Positions 15,602 through 23,080 of a stretch of 64,000 bases of DNA are shown one piece after another (within the stretch, counting starts at the first letter, position 1; each line of letters starts with the position of its first letter). The DNA lies in the NCBI RefSeq assembly GCF_900626285.1, contig NZ_LR131147.1:91750-155749 (forward strand). Reading direction: 5' to 3'. A model generated the notes under the pieces. It ran no database searches, had not been told where the DNA came from, and saw nothing but the letters and a program-made list of their open reading frames with translations. The translations under genes were made by a program, and so were the position numbers. This DNA is from Intestinimonas massiliensis (ex Afouda et al. 2020). Its GTDB lineage: Bacteria; Bacillota; Clostridia; Oscillospirales; Oscillospiraceae.

Positions 15602-15653
15602 GAGACGATGTAGTCTCGCGGCGGCAGTCCGGGACGTGACTGCCGCCGTTTTT
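15602..15653 (+). terminator. Six-base-loop hairpin plus terminator before gltB
   Basis: GAGAC-(GATGTA)-GTCTC at 15602-15617 is immediately followed by an 11-bp stem CGGCGGCAGTC / GACTGCCGCCG (15619-15629, 15638-15648) and TTTTT. A hexaloop hairpin directly ahead of a terminator is the general layout of ANTAR targets, although loop position 1 is G rather than the usual A. It may regulate passage from the ANTAR gene into gltBD. Confidence 0.75.
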
Positions 15654-15681
15654 ATCAAGTAACCGGAGAGGAGATGCGTAT

Positions 15682-18600
15682 ATGAGGACACAAGCGCAGC
15701 AAGGGCTGTACCGCCCATGCTTCGAGCACGATGCCTGCGGGATCGGTGCTGTGGTGGATATCAAGGGACGGCCCACCCATCAGACCGTGGATGACGCGCT
15801 GAAGATCGTGGAAAAACTGGAGCACCGGGCCGGAAAGGACGCCCAGGGAGAGACCGGAGACGGCGTCGGCATTCTGGTGCAGGTGTCTCACCGCTTCTTT
15901 TCCAAGGCGGCTGGTATTTCCCTGCCCGAGGCCAGAGACTATGGCGTGGGTATGTTCTTCTTCTCTCAGAATCTTCTCCGGCGCAGTCAGGCCAAGAAGC
16001 TCTTTGAGCTGCTGACCGAGAAGGAGGGCATGGAGTTTCTGGGCTGGCGCACGGTACCGGTCTGTCCTGAGATTCTGGGCCGGCGGGCCCGGGAGAAGAT
16101 GCCCTATATCGAGCAGGGCTTTGTCCGCCGTCCGGAGGGCACGGCACCCGGTCTGGATTTCGACCGGAAGCTCTACGTGCTCCGCCGGGTATTTGAGCAG
16201 TCCTGTCCGGACACCTACGTTCCCTCCCTCTCCAGCCGCACTGTTGTCTATAAGGGGATGTTCCTGGTCCGTCAGCTGCGGGCCTTCTATCCCGATCTGG
16301 ACGATCCCGATTACCAGTCCGCCCTGGCGCTGGTCCACTCCCGTTTCTCCACCAACACCAACCCCTCCTGGGAGCGGGCCCATCCCAACCGCCTCATGGC
16401 CCACAACGGCGAGATCAACACCATCCGGGGCAACGTGGACCGTATGATGGCCCGGGAGGAGACCATGTCCTCCCAGGCCCTGGGCGACGACATGTCCAAA
16501 GTGCTCCCGGTGGTGTCCGCCTCCGGCTCGGACTCCGCCATGCTGGACAACACCCTGGAATTTCTGATGATGGCGGGCATGGACCTGCCTCTGGCGGTGA
16601 TGGCCTGCATCCCGGAACCCTGGATGGGTGACAAGGCCATTTCCCGCACCCGCCGGGACCTGTATCAGTACTACGCCACCCTGATGGAACCCTGGGACGG
16701 CCCGGCCGCCATCCTGTTTTCCGACGGCGACATGGTTGGGGCGGTGCTGGACCGCAACGGCCTGCGTCCCTCCCGCTATTATGTCACCACCGACGGGCGT
16801 CTCATCCTCTCCTCCGAGGTGGGTGTGCTGGATCTGCCCCCGGAGCTGATCGCCCAAAAATCCCGGCTCCAGCCCGGTAAAATGCTGCTGGTGGACCTGA
16901 AGCAGGGCCGCATCGTGGGAGACCAGGAGCTGAAGGAATCCTACGCCGCCCGGCAGCCCTACGGCGAGTGGCTGGACGGCAACCTGCTCCACCTGGCCGA
17001 TCTGCCCATTCCAAACAAGCGGGTGGAGCGGCATACCTCTGAGCAGCTCCATCGCCTGCAAAAGGCCTTTGGATACACTTATGAGGACGTACACGACACC
17101 ATCCTGCCCATGGCCCGGACCGGAGCGGAACCCACCGCCGCCATGGGCGCGGATATTCCCCTGGCTGTGCTGGACAATCAGGACCGCCCCCTCTTCCACT
17201 ATTTCCAACAGCTCTTTGCCCAGGTGACCAACCCGCCCATGGACGCCATCCGGGAGGAAATCGTCACTGACACCACCGTATACGTGGCTGATGACGGCAA
17301 TCTGCTGGAGGAGAAGCCGGAAAACTGCCGGGTGCTCCAGATCCACAACCCCATCCTGACCTCCACCGACATGATGAAGATCAAGGCCATGGACCGTCCC
17401 GGCTTCCATGTGGCCACCGTCTCCCTGCTCTATTACACCAACACCCCCCTGGAGCGGGCTTTGGACCAGCTGGCGGTGGCGGTGGACCGGGCCTGGCGGG
17501 AGGGCGCCAACATCATCGTGCTCTCCGACCGGGGCGTGGATGAGAACCATGTGGCCATCCCCTCCCTGCTGGCGGTGTCCGCCATGGAGCAGCACCTGAT
17601 CCGCACCAAGAAGCGCACTGCCGTCTCCATCCTGCTGGAATCCGCCGAACCCCGTGACGTACACCACTTCGCCGCCCTGCTGGGCTACGGCGCCCGGGCG
17701 GTGAACCCCTACCTGGCGGAGGAGACCATCGTGGAGCTGATCGAGGAGGGCCTGCTGGACAAGGACTTCCACACAGCGGTCAACGACTACAACGCCGCCA
17801 TCCTCCACGGGATCGTGAAGATCGCCTCCAAAATGGGTATCTCCACCCTTCAGTCCTATCAGTCCGCCCAGATCTTTGAGGCGGTTGGTATCCGGCAGGA
17901 CGTGATCGACAAATACTTTACCAACACCGTCTCCCGGGTGGGCGGTATCGGTCTGGAGGAGATCGCCGCGGGTGTGGACCGCAACCACGCCAAGGCCTTC
18001 GATCCCCTGGGCCTGGAGACCGATCTGGAGCTGGACAGCCTGGGCCGCCACAAGGCCCGGGCCGGCGGTGAGGATCACCTCTACGATCCCCAGACCATCC
18101 ACCTGCTCCAGCTGGCCACCCACCGGGGCGACTACCAGCTGTTCAAGCAGTACACCGCCAAGGTGGATGACGAAACACGGCCCCACACTCTCCGGGGCCT
18201 GCTGGACATGAAGTACGCCGCCCAGCCCATCCCCCTGGATCAGGTGGAGAGCGTGGACTCCATCGTCAAGCGCTTCAAGACCGGCGCCATGAGCTACGGC
18301 TCCATCTCCCGGGAGGCCCACGAGTGTCTGGCTCAGGCCATGAACCTGCTGGGCGGCAAGTCCAACTCCGGCGAGGGCGGCGAGGAGCCCGACCGGCTGA
18401 ACGACCCCACCCGGAACTCCGCCATCAAACAGGTGGCCTCCGGCCGCTTCGGCGTCACCAGCGAGTATCTGGTGAGCGCCAAGGAGATCCAGATCAAGAT
18501 GGCCCAGGGGGCCAAGCCCGGCGAGGGCGGCCATCTGCCCGCCGGCAAGGTGTACCCCTGGATCGCCAAGTGCCGCCACGCCACCCCCGGCGTTGCCCTT

Positions 18601-20208
18601 ATCTCTCCCCCGCCCCACCACGATATCTACTCCATTGAGGACCTGTCCCAGCTCATCTACGACCTGAAGTGCGCCAACCGGAAGGCCCGCATCTCGGTCA
18701 AGCTGGTCAGCGAGGCGGGCGTGGGCACCATCGCCGCCGGCGTGGCCAAGGCGGGCGCCCAGGTGGTGCTCATCTCCGGCTATGACGGCGGTACCGGCGC
18801 AGCGCCCCGCACCTCCATCCACCACGCCGGACTGCCCTGGGAGCTGGGTCTGGCGGAAGCCCACCAGACCCTGATCCAGAACGGCCTGCGCTCCCGGGTG
18901 GTGGTGGAGACCGACGGCAAGCTCATGAGTGGCCGCGACGTAGCCATCGCCTGTATGCTGGGCGCCGAGGAATTCGGCTTTGCCACCGCTCCCCTGGTGA
19001 CGCTGGGCTGCGTCATGATGCGGGTGTGCAACCTGGATACCTGCCCCGTGGGCGTGGCCACCCAGAACCCGGAGCTGCGGAAGCGGTTCTGCGGCAAGCC
19101 GGAGTATGTGGTCAACTTTATGCGTTTTGTGGCCCAGGACCTGCGGGAGCACATGGCCAGGCTGGGCGTGCGCACGGTGGACGAGCTGGTGGGCCGCACC
19201 GACCTGCTCTCCCTCCGCTCCCCTGCCGTCAACGAGCGGGCCGCCTCGGTGGATCTGTCCGCCCTGCTCCAGGTGCCGGCGGCAGAACCGGGGGTCAAGA
19301 CCCACTTCGACCCCGCGGACGTCTATGATTTCAAACTGGAAAACACGGTAGACCTGCGGCTGCTGGAGAAACAGCTGGGTTCCGCTCTGGAGCGGGGCGA
19401 GCCCCGGCGGCTGAAGATCTCTGTCTCCAGCACCGACCGGGCACTTGGCACCATCCTGGGCTCCGACGTGACCCGGCTCCACGGCAATTCTCTGCCGGAC
19501 AACACCTTCACCATCAAGTGTACCGGCGGCGGCGGCCAGTCCTTCGGCGCGTTCCTGCCCAAGGGCCTGACCCTGGAGCTGGAGGGCGACGCCAACGACT
19601 ACCTGGGCAAGGGCCTCTCCGGCGGCTCCATCGTGGTCTATCCCCCCAGGGGCAGCGCCTTTGACCCGGCGGAGAATATCCTGGTGGGCAACGTGGCCCT
19701 GTATGGCGCCACCAGCGGTACGGCCTACCTGAACGGTGTGGCCGGCGAGCGGTTCTGCGTGCGCAACTCCGGAGCCACCGCGGTGGTGGAGGGCGTGGGC
19801 GACCACGGCTGCGAGTATATGACCGGCGGCCGCGTGGTGGTCCTGGGTCCCACGGGCAAGAACTTTGCCGCCGGTATGAGCGGCGGCGTAGCCTATGTGC
19901 TGGACGAGCACAGGGACCTGTACCTGCGCCTGAACAAGGAATTGGTATCCATGGAGCCTGTGACCGAGCCCCATGATGCTGCCGAACTGCGGACCCTCAT
20001 CCAGGCCCATGCCGACGCCACCGGTTCCCCCAAGGCCAAGGCCATTCTGGAGCATTTTGAGGAAATGCTCCCCCTCTTCAAAAAGATCCTTCCCTACGAC
20101 TATGACCGGATGCTCCGTGCCATTGCCCGCTGCGAGGAAAAGGGCATGAGCAAGGAGGAGGCCCAGGTGGAGGCCTTCTATCTCAACACCAGAAAGGCAG
20201 GGGAATAA
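15682..20208 (+). CDS. gltB: Glutamate synthase large subunit
   Basis: Converts glutamine plus 2-oxoglutarate to two glutamates. The 1,508-aa protein has a class II glutaminase domain (about 19-400; nucleophile Cys19 in EHDACGIG after a propeptide), a central domain, an FMN/2-oxoglutarate barrel (about 830-1200) with the 3Fe-4S cysteines in CVMMRVCNLDTCPVG, and a C-terminal beta-helix (about 1240-1430). This is full length for bacterial NADPH-GOGAT alpha chains. ATG 15682 follows GAGAGGAG. It lies one base from gltD, and its ammonia source is supplied by glnA upstream. Confidence 0.97.
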   Translation: MRTQAQQGLYRPCFEHDACGIGAVVDIKGRPTHQTVDDALKIVEKLEHRAGKDAQGETGDGVGILVQVSHRFFSKAAGISLPEARDYGVGMFFFSQNLLRRSQAKKLFELLTEKEGMEFLGWRTVPVCPEILGRRAREKMPYIEQGFVRRPEGTAPGLDFDRKLYVLRRVFEQSCPDTYVPSLSSRTVVYKGMFLVRQLRAFYPDLDDPDYQSALALVHSRFSTNTNPSWERAHPNRLMAHNGEINTIRGNVDRMMAREETMSSQALGDDMSKVLPVVSASGSDSAMLDNTLEFLMMAGMDLPLAVMACIPEPWMGDKAISRTRRDLYQYYATLMEPWDGPAAILFSDGDMVGAVLDRNGLRPSRYYVTTDGRLILSSEVGVLDLPPELIAQKSRLQPGKMLLVDLKQGRIVGDQELKESYAARQPYGEWLDGNLLHLADLPIPNKRVERHTSEQLHRLQKAFGYTYEDVHDTILPMARTGAEPTAAMGADIPLAVLDNQDRPLFHYFQQLFAQVTNPPMDAIREEIVTDTTVYVADDGNLLEEKPENCRVLQIHNPILTSTDMMKIKAMDRPGFHVATVSLLYYTNTPLERALDQLAVAVDRAWREGANIIVLSDRGVDENHVAIPSLLAVSAMEQHLIRTKKRTAVSILLESAEPRDVHHFAALLGYGARAVNPYLAEETIVELIEEGLLDKDFHTAVNDYNAAILHGIVKIASKMGISTLQSYQSAQIFEAVGIRQDVIDKYFTNTVSRVGGIGLEEIAAGVDRNHAKAFDPLGLETDLELDSLGRHKARAGGEDHLYDPQTIHLLQLATHRGDYQLFKQYTAKVDDETRPHTLRGLLDMKYAAQPIPLDQVESVDSIVKRFKTGAMSYGSISREAHECLAQAMNLLGGKSNSGEGGEEPDRLNDPTRNSAIKQVASGRFGVTSEYLVSAKEIQIKMAQGAKPGEGGHLPAGKVYPWIAKCRHATPGVALISPPPHHDIYSIEDLSQLIYDLKCANRKARISVKLVSEAGVGTIAAGVAKAGAQVVLISGYDGGTGAAPRTSIHHAGLPWELGLAEAHQTLIQNGLRSRVVVETDGKLMSGRDVAIACMLGAEEFGFATAPLVTLGCVMMRVCNLDTCPVGVATQNPELRKRFCGKPEYVVNFMRFVAQDLREHMARLGVRTVDELVGRTDLLSLRSPAVNERAASVDLSALLQVPAAEPGVKTHFDPADVYDFKLENTVDLRLLEKQLGSALERGEPRRLKISVSSTDRALGTILGSDVTRLHGNSLPDNTFTIKCTGGGGQSFGAFLPKGLTLELEGDANDYLGKGLSGGSIVVYPPRGSAFDPAENILVGNVALYGATSGTAYLNGVAGERFCVRNSGATAVVEGVGDHGCEYMTGGRVVVLGPTGKNFAAGMSGGVAYVLDEHRDLYLRLNKELVSMEPVTEPHDAAELRTLIQAHADATGSPKAKAILEHFEEMLPLFKKILPYDYDRMLRAIARCEEKGMSKEEAQVEAFYLNTRKAGE

Positions 20209-20209
20209 C

Positions 20210-21664
20210 ATGGGAAAACCCACCGGATTCTTGGAATACCCGCGCCGGGGCAATCCGGCCCAGCCGCCCCTGGAGCGCATCCGCCATTTTCAGGAGTTCC
20301 ATCCCAGGCTGAGCGATGAGGAGCGGCGGCAGCAGGGCGCCCGGTGCATGGCCTGCGGCGTTCCCTTCTGCCAGTCCGGCGCGGTGCTCAACGGCATGGT
20401 GTCCGGCTGTCCCCTCCACAACCTGGTGCCGGAGTGGAACGACCTGGTCTATACCGGACACTTCGACCACGCTCTGGCCCGGCTTCTGAAGACCAATAAC
20501 TTTCCGGAGTTTACCGGCCGGGTCTGCCCTGCTCTGTGCGAGGCCGCCTGCACCTGCGGCCTTCACGGCGACCCGGTGACCGTCCGGGAGAATGAGCTGG
20601 GCATCATAGAAGATGCCTGGGAACATGGGCTGATGACACCCCGTCCCCCCAGAAGCCGTACCGGAAAGCGGGTGGCAGTGGTTGGCTCCGGCCCCTCCGG
20701 TCTGGCCTGCGCTGACCAGCTCAACCACCGGGGCCACACGGTCACCGTCTTTGAGCGGGAGGACCGGCCCGGCGGCCTGCTGATGTACGGCATCCCCAAC
20801 ATGAAGCTGGAAAAGCCGGTGGTGCTCCGCCGGCTGGAGCTGATGGCCGCCGAGGGGATCACCTTCCGCACCGGCGTGGATGTGGGCAGGGATATGGTGC
20901 CGGAGGAGCTGCTGCAGGACTATGATGCGGTGGTGCTGTGCTGCGGTGCCGCCCAGCCCCGGGATCTGGCCGTTCCCGGCCGGTCTGCGGATGGTGTCTG
21001 GTTCGCCGTGGACTTTCTGAAGGAGACCACCCGCAGTCTGCTGGACCACGACCTGGCCGAGGGCACCTACCCCTCCGCCAAGGGCAAACAGGTGGTCATC
21101 GTGGGCGGCGGCGATACCGGCAACGACTGCGTGGGCACCTGTATCCGCCACGGCTGTGCCGGTGTGGTGCAGCTGGAGATGATGCCCAAGGCGCCGGACA
21201 GCCGGACGGAAAACAACCCCTGGCCCGAGTGGCCCAGAGTGTGCAAGACCGACTATGGCCAGGAGGAGGCAGCTGCCGTCTTCGGCCACGATCCCCGTCT
21301 CTACCAGACCACAGTGACCGAGCTGCTGGCCGACGAGAAGGGCGCTCTCCAGGCGGTCAAGACGGTGCAGCTGGACAAGAAGCTCCAGCCGGTGCCGGGC
21401 ACCGAGCAGACCCTGGAGTGCCAGCTGCTCCTGATCGCCGCCGGCTTCCTGGGTCCCCAGTCCTATGTGCCTGAGGCCTTTGGCCTGGAGCTGACCCCCC
21501 GCTCCTGCGTGAAAACGCCGGAGGGCAGCTATCAGACCAACGTGCCCGGCGTCTTTGCCGCCGGGGATATGCGCCGCGGTCAGTCCCTGGTGGTGTGGGC
21601 CATTCAGGAGGGCCGGAGCGCCGCCCGGGAAGTGGACGCCTACCTGATGGGATATACCAACTGA
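20210..21664 (+). CDS. gltD: Glutamate synthase small subunit
   Basis: The NADPH-oxidising partner of GltB. The 484-aa protein starts with a cysteine-rich [4Fe-4S] domain (CMACGVPFC, then CPLHN and CPALCEAAC), followed by the FAD-binding VVGSGPSGLACADQL near residue 160 and the NADPH-binding VIVGGGDTGNDC near 300. Length is typical. Its start lies one base after the gltB stop, so the subunits are made together. It is the last gene before the right junction of the spoIVA element; the antisense strand here is also open as the abnormal extension of interrupted spoIVA. Confidence 0.97.
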   Translation: MGKPTGFLEYPRRGNPAQPPLERIRHFQEFHPRLSDEERRQQGARCMACGVPFCQSGAVLNGMVSGCPLHNLVPEWNDLVYTGHFDHALARLLKTNNFPEFTGRVCPALCEAACTCGLHGDPVTVRENELGIIEDAWEHGLMTPRPPRSRTGKRVAVVGSGPSGLACADQLNHRGHTVTVFEREDRPGGLLMYGIPNMKLEKPVVLRRLELMAAEGITFRTGVDVGRDMVPEELLQDYDAVVLCCGAAQPRDLAVPGRSADGVWFAVDFLKETTRSLLDHDLAEGTYPSAKGKQVVIVGGGDTGNDCVGTCIRHGCAGVVQLEMMPKAPDSRTENNPWPEWPRVCKTDYGQEEAAAVFGHDPRLYQTTVTELLADEKGALQAVKTVQLDKKLQPVPGTEQTLECQLLLIAAGFLGPQSYVPEAFGLELTPRSCVKTPEGSYQTNVPGVFAAGDMRRGQSLVVWAIQEGRSAAREVDAYLMGYTN

Positions 21665-21673
21665 ATCAATACA

Positions 21674-21713
21674 GAAGGGGCGGACACCTGGGTGTCCGCC
21701 CCTTCCGTTTGTT
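21674..21713 (+). terminator. gltD terminator
   Basis: A perfect 15-bp stem (21674-21688 with 21691-21705) is followed by CGTTTGTTCT. It ends the glnA-gltD transcript a few bases from the element boundary, which would insulate spoIVA. Confidence 0.85.
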
Positions 21714-21718
21714 CTAAA

Positions 21719-21757
21719 CTTCTGTTTGCTGCATACCATGTGTATGGAAGGGGCGGA
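21719..21757. other. Attachment site, right junction of the spoIVA element
   Basis: Element arm CTTCTGTTTG (21719-21728), eight bases, core CATGTGTAT (21737-21745), five bases, host arm GGGCGGA (21751-21757). The element arm is the exact inverse of the one at the left junction, and so is the host arm. Reconstructed host and circle sites are therefore both dyads, and both centre between the same two bases of the core (ATAC|ACATG on the minus strand), giving a non-palindromic central CA. Confidence 0.85.
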
Positions 21758-22942
21758 AGCCTTCAGACGCACTCCGTACCGTCCCCCCTGCTTGACGATC
21801 TCCGGCTCCTCCAGCACCAGCTCGTCGGTGCTGGGCACCACGATCCCGTATCCGGTGGTCTTGACTTCCTCCAGCGCCCCGGCCACCTTGTCATACTCCG
21901 CCTTTACGTGGGAGAGCTGGGAGAGCAGCTCCAGCAGGTCGCCGTCGTCGTGGACAGTAAAGCCGGACTGCTGGGACAGAGTTTCGTAGAACAGCTCTCT
22001 GGGCAGCTCCAGCCGGGCGGCAGACAGCCCGGTACCCAGACTGATGGAAGTGATGACGGCGCTGCTCACCCAGTCGCAGCCGCCGATTGCCTCCACCGTC
22101 TTTTCCACGTCCCGGACCCGGTGCATCCCGGCAGCCCCCTCCCGGATAGCGGTGTAGAGGCCGTTTTTGATGGGGTGGTCGTAGGGCAGGGCATCTACCC
22201 AGGGAGGCAGGAACAGATCCAGCTCCTTGACCGGGAACTCATAGAGGACCCCCTTGATGATCTGGGTCACCGCCTCCTCATCCAGCTGGAGGCAGTCGGC
22301 GCACACCACCGTCACGTCGTACCGGGAGGCCAGATCGGCCCGGATGGCTTTGGCCCGGTCGGAGTCCGGGTAGGCGGAGTTGAGCACTACCAGGAAGGGT
22401 TTCCCCAGCTCCTTCAGCTCCTGGATCACCCGCTCCTCCGCCTCCAGGTAGTCCTCCCGGGGGATATCGGTGATGGTGCCGTCGGTGGTGACCACGATGC
22501 CTATGGTGGAGTGCTCGGCGATGACCTTCCGGGTGCCGATCTCGGCGGCCTCGGTCATGGGGATCTCATGGTCGAACCAGGGGGTGGTGACCATGCGGGG
22601 GGAATCGTCCTCCATGGCCCCTACGGCGCCGGGCACCAGATAGCCCACGCAGTCGATGAGCCGGACGGAAAAGGAGGCCCCGTTCTCCATATCGATGCGG
22701 ACGGCCTCCTCTGGGACGAACTTGGGCTCTGCCGTCATCACAGTGCGGCCCGAGCCGCTCTGGGGCAGCTCATCTCTGGCCCGCTCCTTCCGGTACACGT
22801 TGTCGATGTTGGGGATGACCATGGTCTCCATGAACCGTTTGATAAATGTGGATTTTCCCGTCCGCACCGGCCCCACCACGCCGATATAGATATCTCCCTC
22901 GGTACGCAGGGCGATATCCTCATAGAGCTTGCGTTGTTCCAC
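21737..22942 (-). CDS. spoIVA: SpoIVA N-terminal fragment (5' part, codons 1-402)
   Basis: Encodes the ATPase part of the coat morphogenetic protein SpoIVA, which assembles around the forespore from the mother-cell side. The Walker A motif GVVGPVRTGKS is at residues 21-31, and the family ELPQSGSGRTVMTAEPKFVP and DGTITDIPREDY segments follow. The GTG at 22942 is preferred: AGGAGG is 8 nt upstream and the product then begins like Bacillus SpoIVA; the TTG two codons earlier is too close. Family similarity ends exactly at the att core (Ile-His-Met 402). Without excision the frame continues about 517 codons antisense through gltD. A sigma-E promoter precedes it and sipL lies upstream. Confidence 0.94.
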
Positions 22943-22986
22943 TGGCAATTCCTCCTTCGGCCCGTGAGCCGGTCGTTTTCTCTACA

Positions 22987-23015
22987 TACGTATGGGGATA
23001 AGCCATAAAATATGC
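22987..23015 (-). promoter_or_regulatory. Probable sigma-E promoter of spoIVA
   Basis: Minus strand: GCATATT (23015-23009), 14-bp spacer, CATACGTA (22994-22987). This closely fits the mother-cell sigma-E consensus (kmATATT, 14 bp, CATACA-T) and agrees with known sigma-E control of spoIVA. Confidence 0.75.
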
Positions 23016-23036
23016 GTCCACACGGTCAAAAGTAAA

Positions 23037-23073
23037 GAGGGGGCCTCCGGGCAAACTGCCCGGAGGCCCCCTC
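23037..23073 (-). terminator. sipL terminator
   Basis: A perfect 17-bp GC-rich stem (23037-23053 with 23057-23073) is followed on the minus strand by TTTACTTTTG. It separates sipL from the spoIVA promoter. Confidence 0.88.
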
Positions 23074-23080
23074 TGAGTCT

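Larger units (their letters stand above)
10065..21736. mobile_element. Skin-like intervening element in spoIVA (11,672 bp)
   Basis: The segment between two direct 9-bp cores (10065-10073 and 21737-21745) separates the two halves of spoIVA. It carries a serine recombinase (10064-11707), a 41-codon ORF, purF, glnA, an ANTAR regulator, gltB and gltD. Removing it leaves one core copy and restores an unbroken 492-codon spoIVA. Known precedents are sigK/skin excised by SpoIVCA in Bacillus subtilis and the sigK skin of Clostridioides difficile, in which a mother-cell gene is rejoined during sporulation. The cargo here is housekeeping, not phage. Excision and its timing are inferred; no experiment is available. 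Confidence 0.88.

Noticed and set aside
13460..20280. Very long minus-strand open frames opposite glnA and gltB
   Set aside because: They are shadows of highly conserved genes with strong third-position GC bias; no ribosome sites or family motifs.
10065..21736. Element as prophage or integrative conjugative element
   Set aside because: No capsid, tail, relaxase, replication or conjugation genes; only a recombinase, one small ORF and core nitrogen and purine genes.
10065..21745. Recombinase-driven inversion instead of excision
   Set aside because: The two cores are in the same orientation and the spoIVA halves are on the same strand in order, which predicts deletion.
9792..22942. Split spoIVA as an ordinary pseudogene
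   Set aside because: Both halves are open, in frame with each other, and the break coincides with paired att half-sites and a recombinase; decay would not leave this.
20183..22948. A single 900-residue protein on the minus strand
   Set aside because: Only the first 402 residues resemble a protein family; the rest is antisense to gltD and open because of GC-rich codon bias.
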